Positions 54,901 to 61,538 of a stretch of DNA of 64,000 nucleotides are shown piece after piece (position 1 is the first letter of the stretch; the number at the start of each line of letters is the position of its first letter). Made by a program: the position numbers and the translations under genes. Where the stretch lies: NCBI RefSeq assembly GCF_019145375.1, contig NZ_JAHSTX010000001.1:2083001-2147000 (forward strand), in the 5' to 3' direction. The DNA is from Pseudomonas triticicola (GTDB lineage: Bacteria > Pseudomonadota > Gammaproteobacteria > Pseudomonadales > Pseudomonadaceae). Below the pieces are notes generated by a model. That model was given only the letters and a program-made list of their open reading frames with translations, did not search any database and was not told the origin of the DNA.

Positions 54901-57439
54901 GACGCGCTGGCCAATCGATGCCGACCTGACGCAGAAAGGCCAGACACACCGTCACCGCCCGGTCACTGCGATCAAGCAGCAAGTAGACATCCATCTGCAG
55001 GCACGCCACCGCCGCGCGCTCGACGGTGGTCAGGGCGCGCTCGGCCAATGTCGCCAGGTGCGAGTCGGCAAGCTGCAGTTGGCCGGTGAGAAATTCGCAC
55101 TCGGCACGGTCCAGCTCCAGAGCGAAACCCAGTTCATGCCGACTGTCATAACCCTGCTCGCCCAACAGTTCTGCGCCGGCCCCCAGATAGGTCAGTGCTG
55201 AGGTATAAGCGGTCGAGGCCTTCGCTCGCTGGCCGGCGAGCAGGTTGAACTCGGCCAGCTGCTCGCGCTCGGCACGCAGGCTGATCAGATGCGCACCGCG
55301 ATTGAGCTGGCCGACAATCTCGAAGATCGCCTCCTCGCGCCGCTCCCCCTGGGTTTGCAGTGCCAGCAGCCGGCCGATGCGCAGGTGCATTTGCGCCCGT
55401 TCGGTTTCAGCGATCAGCGAATACGCCGCCTCATGGATGCGATCATGCACAAACCTGTAGGCACCGTCCTGACGCTCGACCAACTCCAGCCGCACCGCCG
55501 GCCACAATGCGGAGTGAGCGTGAGGCACCGGCACATCAAGGACTGTGGCCAGCGTGTCGAGACGTGCGACGTTGCCCAGGCAGGCCAGTTGTTGCAGCGC
55601 CTGGCAAGTTTCTTGGGGCAGCCGCGCCAGTTTGCCGACCATCAAATCGACGACATTGTCGGTGTAGCCCTTGCCGTTGATCAGGTGCACATCCCAACGC
55701 CAGCGCTGGCGCGCAGGCTCGTATCTCAGCAGCTTCTCCTCGGCCAGGGCGTGCAGAAACTGGATGACGAAGAACGGATTGCCAGCGGTCTTGTCCAGCA
55801 CCAGCCGCGCCAGCCCGACAATGCTCGCCGGCGGGCAACGCAGTGATTCGCTGATCAGTTGTTCGATGTGCGCGCCAGCCAGTGGCGCCAGACGAATTTC
55901 GTCAATGTGTACGCCGGCGTGATGCAGGGTCTTGAGTGTGCGGCTGAGTGGGTGATCGCCATCTACCTCGTTGTCGCGATAAGCACCGACCAGCAGCAGA
56001 TGAGGGGTCTCTGCGCGACTGAGCAAATCTTCGAGCAGATCAACGGTGGCCGCGTCGAGCCATTGCAGGTCGTCAAGGAACAGCGCCAACGGATGCTCGG
56101 CCTGAGCGAACACGCCGATAAAACGCTGCAAGACCTGAAGGAACCGCTGCTGCGCCTGTTGCGGCTCCAACTCAGGCACGGGCGGCGGCTCGCCGATGAT
56201 CAGCTTGAGTTCGGGGATCAGATCGGTGATCAACCGCGCATTCGCTTCCAGTGCCCGCAACAGTGCTTCGCGCCAGCCCGCCAGTACGTCGGTGCGCTTG
56301 CCCAATAGCGTCCGCACCAGCCCCTGAAAGGCCTGAACCAGGGTCGAATAAGGCACGTCGCGCTGGTACTGGTCGAACTTGCCGGCGGCGAACAAGCCAC
56401 GCGACGGCACCAGCACCTTGTGCAGTTCACTGACCACCGACGATTTGCCGATGCCGGAATAGCCGGATACCAGCACCAGTGTCGGCGCGCCTGTCTGCAC
56501 CACATTGGCGAAGGCATCGATCAACGTTTGCACTTCGTGTTCGCGGCCGTAGAGTTTTTCCGGAATCAGCAAGCGTTCGCAGGCGCCCTGCTCGTCCAAC
56601 GTGAACGTCTCGATCTGGCGCATACGGCGCCAGTCATCGAGGCAACGGCGCAAGTCATGCTCGACACCGACTGCGCTCTGATAGCGTTCCTCGGCCGTTT
56701 TCGCCAGCAGTTTCATGACCACTCGCGAGAACATCGGCGGCACCGTCGCCACCCGTTCACACACGGGCATTGGCAGCCGCGCGATATGGCAATGCACCCA
56801 CTCCGTCGGGTCATTGGCACTGAACGGCAGCGAGCCGGTGAGCATCTGGTAAAGCGTCACGCCAAAGGCATACAGATCACTACGCGAATCGATCGAACGA
56901 TTCATCCGCCCGGTTTGCTCCGGCGCCATGTAAGCCAGCGTCCCGGCGATAGATTCCGGTGGCGTGGGCGCTTGCCGCTCCCGTGGCAAGCGCGTGGCCA
57001 GGCCGAAGCCGGTCAGCCGCGCCTGCCCATCATGACAATGGACAAAAACATGCTGCGGTTTCATGTCTTTGTGCACCAGACCACGCTGATGCATATGGCC
57101 CAGTGCCTTGGCGATGTTCATGGCCAATTCCAGACAGGTTTCGATATCCAGCGGGGCGACCAGCAACCGCGACAACGGCTCGCCGCCCGGATCGTCGAAC
57201 AGCAGACGAACTCGGGTGCCCGTACGCTCGAAAGCTGTCGGCTGCAACGCCCAGGCAGAATTGAGGTCGTCCCTGAGGCTGTATTCATGCGCAAGTCGCT
57301 CCAGGGTGCTCGGCAATGGCTGGCCCAGCGCCGGACGCACCGCCAGTAGGCTGCCATCATTCGAACCGCGCTCACGGGACAGCACCCGCTCGCCGTCGTC
57401 CCACAAAATCTGTTTTCTGCTGGCCATCTGCGTCGACAC
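51965..57439 (-). CDS. Trifunctional Ser/Thr kinase-like / AAA ATPase / histidine kinase sensor
   Basis: This 1824-residue cytoplasmic protein has, in order: a protein-kinase-like domain (about 45-270), an AAA/STAND ATPase domain (Walker A GYSGIGKSS at 326-334, Walker B LALFLDDLQWLD), a long helical TPR-like region, a GAF domain, a PAS domain, then HisKA (ASIAHEVNQPIAA) and HATPase (LLNLIINSLEAM, DSGPGF, GLGMGLSI). The kinase-like domain keeps the catalytic Asp (HKDMKPQH) but lacks the usual Asn and has TGFG in place of DFG. The GTG start at 57439 is uncertain; an ATG lies at 57427. The FixJ-type regulator gene 44 bases upstream is the likely partner. Confidence 0.93.
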   Translation of the reverse strand: MSTQMASRKQILWDDGERVLSRERGSNDGSLLAVRPALGQPLPSTLERLAHEYSLRDDLNSAWALQPTAFERTGTRVRLLFDDPGGEPLSRLLVAPLDIETCLELAMNIAKALGHMHQRGLVHKDMKPQHVFVHCHDGQARLTGFGLATRLPRERQAPTPPESIAGTLAYMAPEQTGRMNRSIDSRSDLYAFGVTLYQMLTGSLPFSANDPTEWVHCHIARLPMPVCERVATVPPMFSRVVMKLLAKTAEERYQSAVGVEHDLRRCLDDWRRMRQIETFTLDEQGACERLLIPEKLYGREHEVQTLIDAFANVVQTGAPTLVLVSGYSGIGKSSVVSELHKVLVPSRGLFAAGKFDQYQRDVPYSTLVQAFQGLVRTLLGKRTDVLAGWREALLRALEANARLITDLIPELKLIIGEPPPVPELEPQQAQQRFLQVLQRFIGVFAQAEHPLALFLDDLQWLDAATVDLLEDLLSRAETPHLLLVGAYRDNEVDGDHPLSRTLKTLHHAGVHIDEIRLAPLAGAHIEQLISESLRCPPASIVGLARLVLDKTAGNPFFVIQFLHALAEEKLLRYEPARQRWRWDVHLINGKGYTDNVVDLMVGKLARLPQETCQALQQLACLGNVARLDTLATVLDVPVPHAHSALWPAVRLELVERQDGAYRFVHDRIHEAAYSLIAETERAQMHLRIGRLLALQTQGERREEAIFEIVGQLNRGAHLISLRAEREQLAEFNLLAGQRAKASTAYTSALTYLGAGAELLGEQGYDSRHELGFALELDRAECEFLTGQLQLADSHLATLAERALTTVERAAVACLQMDVYLLLDRSDRAVTVCLAFLRQVGIDWPARPDDIQVRDEYQQVWTSLRGRSIEQMIDLPLMEDPAARATLDALGKLFAPAVQSDLNLASLTICKAISLSLQYGNCDASCLLYANFGRVSGPRFGDYAAGYRFGRLGCDLVDRRGLTRYEASTWLCFSIFVVRWMRPVRECRELLRRALNAAHRSGDLPYAAFAGNSLISDLLFIGEPLAEVQAQAESGLVYAQKVGFGLVADFMRCQLTLIRMLRGQTPTFGCFDDEGFDETAVEAHLAGSADLALARGKYWVRKLQARYLAGDYAAAAECAAQAQGLLWVVSAFFEEAEYHFYAALTLAAHGETDAGALQRLGQHHEQLQTWARLCAETFASQVALVGAEMARVTGQLLEAELQYEQAIQLAQDNGLLHIQALANELAARFYSARGLARISRGYLRDARYAYLRWGAAGKVRELERRHRFLRAEEAQPNPVTTLITPVEHLDLATVLKVSQAVSGEIVLDRLIETVMRTAIEQAGAEHGLLILLNADVPYVAARTRIGDGATQLCNAPLQAVALAESVLYQTLRTGENLCLDDAVADQLFAADPYVQQRGARSILCLALMNQARVVGALYLENNLSAGVFSPARLAVLRLVASQAAISLDNARLYRDLAEREAKIRRLVDANIIGIVVWSVEGKIIEANDAFLRMVGYARDELLSGLVHWRDMTPPSMRASSDAALATAIRTGRAQPFEKEYIRKDGSRLPVIVGLAAFEASQQQGLAFVLDISERKLAEEHVREGERRYRQVQTELAHANRVATMGQLAASIAHEVNQPIAATVTNANAALRWLGARPPNLDEVEQGLRHIIVDGNRAADVLGRIRALIHKTPPQRQPVSLNLLIEQMVDFSRGEALKHGAEVSVELAADLPFVVADRVELQQVLLNLIINSLEAMANMEVGQRRLLIRSEASGDSVQISVSDSGPGFACEQAEQVFTAFYTTKSTGLGMGLSICRTIIESHGGRLWAERNEPSGARVVFGLPRCE

Positions 57440-57483
57440 TGCTCAGGTTTTTTGCCGCACGGTGAGTTGCACGTCGCCAGCGT

Positions 57484-58155
57484 TCAGGGGTTGCGCTGGA
57501 CAGGCTCGATGCCCAGCGCTTCTGCGATACGCACCAGATCGGCCACTGAACGTGCGGCCATTTTGCGCATGACCTGGCCACGGTGGACCTTGACCGTGAC
57601 CTCGCTGAGGTTGAGCTGTCCGGCAATCTGTTTGTTCATCAGCCCGGCAATGACGAAGCCGAGCACTTCGCGCTCACGTGCGGTCAGGGTTTGGTAAGCC
57701 CGACACAAAACGGCGCCGGAGTGTTCGGCTGCTAGCCGCGCACGGTCGCGAGCCAACGCACTGGCCACGGCGTCGAGCATGTCCTGATCACGGAACGGCT
57801 TGGCCAGAAAATCCACCGCGCCGGCCTTCATCGCCTTGACGCTCATGGCGATGTCGCCGTGGCCGGTCATGAACACCACGGGGATGCGCAAGCCGTTTTT
57901 TTCCATCTGTTCCTGAAACGTCAGGCCACTTTCGCCGCGCAGGCGCACGTCGAGCACCAGGCAACCGGGTACCTCACGTTGCGCTTGCGCGAGAAAATCT
58001 CCGGCGCTGTCGAAGGTTTGCACCTGCAGGCCGATCGAGCGCAGCAAGCTGTCGAGCGCCTGGCGCATCGAGGCATCGTCATCGACCACGTACACCACTG
58101 GCTCGCCGAGCACGCCGGGACTCTGCGCAGGGCTGGAATGCGACCACAAGGTCAT
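57484..58155 (-). CDS. FixJ/NarL-type response regulator
   Basis: This 223-residue regulator has a receiver domain with acidic pocket DDD at 25-27, phosphorylated Asp69 (CLVLDVRL) and Lys in FLAKPF, followed by a LuxR-type helix-turn-helix (LTAREREVLGFVIAGLMNKQIA, VTVKVHRGQVMRKM). GGAG lies upstream of the start at 58155. It is first in an operon with the giant kinase and is probably phosphorylated by it. Targets may include the TACGTA-like dyads at 59364 and 61328. Confidence 0.92.
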   Translation of the reverse strand: MTLWSHSSPAQSPGVLGEPVVYVVDDDASMRQALDSLLRSIGLQVQTFDSAGDFLAQAQREVPGCLVLDVRLRGESGLTFQEQMEKNGLRIPVVFMTGHGDIAMSVKAMKAGAVDFLAKPFRDQDMLDAVASALARDRARLAAEHSGAVLCRAYQTLTAREREVLGFVIAGLMNKQIAGQLNLSEVTVKVHRGQVMRKMAARSVADLVRIAEALGIEPVQRNP

Positions 58156-58354
58156 TGTGTCTCCTCGGCGAGATCGCAGCACGCATTGGGCTGGTCAATA
58201 AATCTAGTTCAGGATGGCCACCGCAGCCAGACACCGGCCGGACGGTCAGCAATCAGGCTAACAGTCAGCGCCATTGCCGGCCGGCCAGAAACCCCTGAAA
58301 ATCGGCCAGGCTGAGGCAGTCCCGCCTTTAGCGCTGCAAACAGGCAGGCCCGCG

Positions 58355-59359
58355 ATGTCCACTCATCCCGCTTTTACAACGGCTCCGCGCGACGTAGTGT
58401 TCATCGCCTACCCACGCCTGAGCCTGCTCGATCTCAGCGGTGCGCAAACCGTGTTCTGGGCCGCGAGCAAAGCCTTGGCCGAGCGCGGACAGCCCGGTTA
58501 TCAACTGCACACCGCCAGCCTCAGCGGCGGCTTGATCCAGACCGTCGAAGGGCTGGCCATCGACTCCCAAGCGTTAACCACGCTCGACACCGCCGCGCTG
58601 GACACGCTGGTCGTGCCCGGCGCCCCTGACATCTGCCAGACCCTTGAGAAGCACCGCGAACTGAGCGACTGGCTGCAGGACCATGCTCACCTCGCCCGCC
58701 GCGTGGTCTCGGTGTGCAGTGGTGCGTTTCTGCTGGCTCAGGCCGGATTGCTCGACGCCCGCCGCGCTGCCACTCACTGGGCGATGTGCGACGCTTTGCG
58801 CGATCGCTTTCCAGCGGTCGAGGTAGATGCCGACGCGATCTTCATTCAGCAAGGCAAGGTCTGGACCTCGGCCGGAGTCACCGCCGGGATCGATCTGGCG
58901 CTGGCGCTGGTCGAGGCCGATTGCGGCCGTGAAGTGACGTTGCAAGTCGCGCGGGAACTGGTGGTGTACATCAAACGCCCCGGCGGCCAGGCGCAATACA
59001 GCACGCTGCTGCAATCGCAGGCGCAGGACGCTGCGATGTTCGATGATCTGCACCTTTGGCTCATGGAGCGCCTCGGCGATCCGAATCTGACGGTGGAGCG
59101 CCTCGCCGAGCAAGCCGCAATGAGCCTGCGCAACTTCACGCGGGTCTATAAAGCGCGCACCGGGCGCACACCGTCGAAAGCGCTCGAGCTGTTCCGACTC
59201 GAAGCGGCCAAACGCCTACTGGAAAACTCCCCGCACAAAATCGAACGAATCGCCCGCCTCTGCGGCTTCAACGATGAAGAACGCCTGCGCGCCTGCTTCC
59301 AGCGCCACCTGTCGATCTCCCCGCGCGACTACCGCAGTCGCTTCAGCCGCGATGGCTGA
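58355..59359 (+). CDS. GlxA-family AraC transcriptional regulator
   Basis: This 334-residue protein has a DJ-1/PfpI-like N-terminal domain (VFIAYPRLSLLDLSGAQTVF, elbow VCSGAFLLAQAGLL) and a C-terminal AraC domain (LAEQAAMSLRNFTRVYKARTG, ARLCGFNDEERLRACFQRHL). It is a second member of the class in this window and is divergent from the response regulator gene. The open frame before 58355 is not family-like. Its targets are unknown. Confidence 0.9.
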   Translation: MSTHPAFTTAPRDVVFIAYPRLSLLDLSGAQTVFWAASKALAERGQPGYQLHTASLSGGLIQTVEGLAIDSQALTTLDTAALDTLVVPGAPDICQTLEKHRELSDWLQDHAHLARRVVSVCSGAFLLAQAGLLDARRAATHWAMCDALRDRFPAVEVDADAIFIQQGKVWTSAGVTAGIDLALALVEADCGREVTLQVARELVVYIKRPGGQAQYSTLLQSQAQDAAMFDDLHLWLMERLGDPNLTVERLAEQAAMSLRNFTRVYKARTGRTPSKALELFRLEAAKRLLENSPHKIERIARLCGFNDEERLRACFQRHLSISPRDYRSRFSRDG

Positions 59360-59363
59360 ACCG

Positions 59364-59379
59364 CTATACCTACGTATAG
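59364..59379. promoter_or_regulatory. CTATAC-N4-GTATAG dyad upstream of the orphan receiver gene
   Basis: CTATAC (59364-59369) and GTATAG (59374-59379) form a perfect inverted repeat 76 bases before the receiver gene. The inner ATAC-N4-GTAT recurs at 61328 upstream of the flavoprotein gene. A dimeric NarL-type regulator, such as the one at 57484, could bind such a site. Confidence 0.5.
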
Positions 59380-59455
59380 TTTTGCCCGCTGGCCATCAGC
59401 GTATGGTGCAAGAACGACAGGAGTCACCAGCTCGGCCACCCGGCCCGGGAGCGTT

Positions 59456-59842
59456 ATGCACAAGACGCATGTCATTGCAGTAGTGGACGACGACGAGGCC
59501 ATGCGCACGTCGCTGAGCAGCCTGCTGCGAGCGTCGGGTTATCGAGTGCTCGGCTATGCGGCGCCGGCGGATTATCTTGAATCGGATGGGCCGGCGCAGA
59601 CTGATTGTCTGATTTCCGATATGCAGATGCCGGGCATGAGTGGTTCGCAGATGCTGGATGCTCTGCGGGCGCAAGGCTGGAGGATGCCGGTGATTTTCGT
59701 GTCGGCGCATCACGGAGATTTGCCTTGCGACAAGTCCCGAGCGACTGATGTCGTTGCCTGCCTGCGTAAACCCTTTGCGGCGGACGAGTTAGTTGCCTGG
59801 GTCGAGGTTGCACTGCGTACGCTCCAAGCTAGCGGAATCTAA
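59456..59842 (+). CDS. Stand-alone receiver-domain protein
   Basis: This 128-residue protein is only a CheY-like receiver: acidic residues DDD at 11-13, phosphorylated Asp55 (CLISDMQMPGM), Ser/Thr switch in FVSAHH and Lys105 in LRKPF. It has no output domain. It is most like the receivers of FixJ-type proteins and may act as a phosphate sink or partner for the giant kinase at 51965-57439. The start ATG at 59457 is preceded by GGGAG. Confidence 0.88.
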   Translation: MHKTHVIAVVDDDEAMRTSLSSLLRASGYRVLGYAAPADYLESDGPAQTDCLISDMQMPGMSGSQMLDALRAQGWRMPVIFVSAHHGDLPCDKSRATDVVACLRKPFAADELVAWVEVALRTLQASGI

Positions 59843-59868
59843 AAAACTGACCCACCGCAGTTACCCTT

Positions 59869-59895
59869 GTGGGAGCGAGCTTGCTCGCGAAAGCG
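59869..59895 (+). repeat. Single REP sequence
   Basis: One REP palindrome (GTGGGAGCGAGCTTGCTCGC) follows the receiver gene by 26 bases. Between it and the structured leader at 60078, no supported gene is seen. Confidence 0.8.
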
Positions 59896-60077
59896 ATCGC
59901 TTGATCAACGCCTCCCTTTGGCCATATTCCTCTTTCCACGGCGCAACGGCCTTGAAATCGGCTTAAACCAGATTTGGGTCTCCTACATCCTGAAAGAGGT
60001 GAGATGAGCAGGCACGTACAGCGCATAAACACGACTTGGCAATCACGTTTAAATTACACCTACTTTTACCGCAAAAA

Positions 60078-60356
60078 GCCTACAACGCCTTGCGCCGCTG
60101 CCTACCGGTACTTCAGAATCCGCCGGCTTACACAGCTATCGGTTGGGCTATATCGTTTCCCTGTCACTGCAAAACAGTGATCGGGTTTGGTAGCCCGTTT
60201 CTTGATAGTTGTACGGCTTCCCCATATGCGGCCTCTATTTCGAGGCTCAGCTCTCTATGGTGGCCATGCGTGGGGCTCATTCGTGAGCGCCGGGGTTAAC
60301 TATCTTGACCGGTCTACCAACCCGCGTGTGGCCGCCACCCATCGTTTGGTAGCGAT
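60078..60356 (+). ncRNA. Structured leader RNA element, copy A
   Basis: Upstream of the second DUF6124 gene, the core 60165-60356 has: hairpin CACTG/CAGTG (60165-60179), strand CGGGTTTGGTAG (60182-60193), strand GATAGTT (60204-60210), hairpin GCCTC/GAGGC (60231-60246), hairpin GCTCA-TTCG-TGAGC (60275-60288), strand AACTATC (60298-60304), strand CTACCAACCCG (60314-60324) and hairpin ATCG/CGAT (60341-60356). All match copy B in order, with changed bases but kept pairing. The 5' block CTACAACGCCTTGCGCC starts at 60080. Short frames through the region are not convincing genes. Confidence 0.62.
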
Positions 60357-60395
60357 AGTGACGGCTCTTCATTCCTTCAAGGTAGAGAGTCATTT

Positions 60396-60761
60396 ATGTT
60401 CAAAGTAACGCCCAACCCGCCAGAAGCCGATTCGATCCCGTACGACCCCGCTCTGGAACCACAGCGAATAAAAGACACAGCCGCTCGTGCCATCAACTTT
60501 TACCTCGACCCTCAGACGCTCAAAACCACCAAGCCCAAGCGCCAGCCGGGCAGGATCTTTCTCATCGATCCCACGGTGGACGAGGAAACGTTGCTCGTCG
60601 AAGCCTGTGAATCGCTGGCCGCCGCCAATGACATGGCCCGCGAAATCGGTGGCGTGATCGACCATCCACAGCGTCGATCGCTGCTGATGTTGCAGCAGGT
60701 GATCATGTTGAGTGAGCTGATCGTCAATCGCGTGCTCGACAGCCGACGCGTGTCGAGCTAG
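60396..60761 (+). CDS. DUF6124-family protein (formerly DUF3077), copy 2
   Basis: This 121-residue helical protein starts MFKVTPNPPEADS, nearly the same as copy 1 at 49643, and has the family core AARAINFYLDPQT and LLMLQQVIMLSELIVNRVL. It lies 39 bases downstream of the structured leader, with AAGGTAGAGAG as ribosome site. Copy 3 follows 115 bases on. Function unknown. Confidence 0.87.
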   Translation: MFKVTPNPPEADSIPYDPALEPQRIKDTAARAINFYLDPQTLKTTKPKRQPGRIFLIDPTVDEETLLVEACESLAAANDMAREIGGVIDHPQRRSLLMLQQVIMLSELIVNRVLDSRRVSS

Positions 60762-60808
60762 CCGGCAACCCAGGCAGGAGGGGGCATGCTTCCTCACTGC
60801 CAGCGGAC

Positions 60809-60826
60809 GCGCCACAGCCGTGGCGC
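60809..60826 (+). terminator. Hairpin between DUF6124 copies 2 and 3
   Basis: GCGCCAC and GTGGCGC form a perfect 7-bp stem with an AGCC loop. There is no U-tract; it may tune the expression of copy 3 relative to copy 2. Confidence 0.5.
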
Positions 60827-60876
60827 GGCATTCCCATACTCAGACGCTCAAGCGGCTCTCATCGGAGTTTCAGCTG

Positions 60877-61236
60877 ATGTCACAGACACCGTCCCATCCG
60901 CCGGTCACCGACCCGGTATCGCCTTACGAATCCTTTAATTCAAAAAAACTGCACGACGCCGCCGAGCGCGCGCTCGACCATTACCTCGCGCCGACCAAGA
61001 TCAACGCCACGCCCTACAGTCCCAACACCCTGTTTATGGTCAACCCGGAATCAGACACCGAATCCCTGCTGGTCAACGCCTGCGAATCCCTGGCCTCGGC
61101 CACGGTGATGCTCGGTGATTTCGCCGGAATGCTGGAAGGCTCAAGGCGCAATACCCTGTTGGGCATCGCGCAGGTGGTCATGCTAGGAGAATTGGCCGTC
61201 AACAAAGCGTTGGATAACGTAGTGCCCACCGACTGA
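60877..61236 (+). CDS. DUF6124-family protein (formerly DUF3077), copy 3
   Basis: This 119-residue protein is closer to copy 1 than to copy 2 in its body (SPYESFNSKKLHDAAERALDHYL, interrupted here only for length; LLGIAQVVMLGELAVNKAL). The start at 60877 has CGGAG upstream; a GTG at 60820 in the same frame lies inside the hairpin and is unlikely. It shares a transcript with copy 2. Confidence 0.86.
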   Translation: MSQTPSHPPVTDPVSPYESFNSKKLHDAAERALDHYLAPTKINATPYSPNTLFMVNPESDTESLLVNACESLASATVMLGDFAGMLEGSRRNTLLGIAQVVMLGELAVNKALDNVVPTD

Positions 61237-61538
61237 ACAACGGCATCGGCCGTGCAGGCGTGCTGGCACCCTGCGCGGCGATGTTCGTTTCGAACAACAC
61301 CTGGCCGATATTCCCACCTCGCCCCCCATACCTTCGTATACCCCTCTTCCACCCATGCGTACCCCCCGCACACCGATGGACAACTGCGCACGCAGCCTCC
61401 GCGCCCTAGCATGACTCTCGACGGCGAACGATTGAGCGCCAGGCAGTACGGCAAGCAGTTGCGGCGGCCAGTGATCGTCACGCCAGAGTCCGCGTCGGGC
61501 TCGGGTGTCATCCATCCATCAGCGTCAGGGAGCACATT
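61237..61538. other. Promoter region of the flavoprotein/hydrolase operon
   Basis: No gene is supported in these 302 bases. They hold the ATAC-N4-GTAT dyad at 61328 and a C-rich run with repeated GTACCCC/GTATACCCC-like sequence at 61336-61366. No terminator after DUF6124 copy 3 is obvious. Confidence 0.4.
61328..61339. promoter_or_regulatory. ATAC-N4-GTAT dyad upstream of the flavoprotein gene
   Basis: ATAC-CTTC-GTAT matches the core of the dyad at 59364 (ATAC-CTAC-GTAT). It lies about 200 bases before the flavoprotein start. Shared control by the NarL-type regulator is inferred. Confidence 0.4.

Noticed and set aside
60036..60299. Short plus-strand frame across the structured leader
   Set aside because: The corresponding frame in copy B stops early, while the RNA helices are kept, so the conservation is better explained by RNA structure than by protein.
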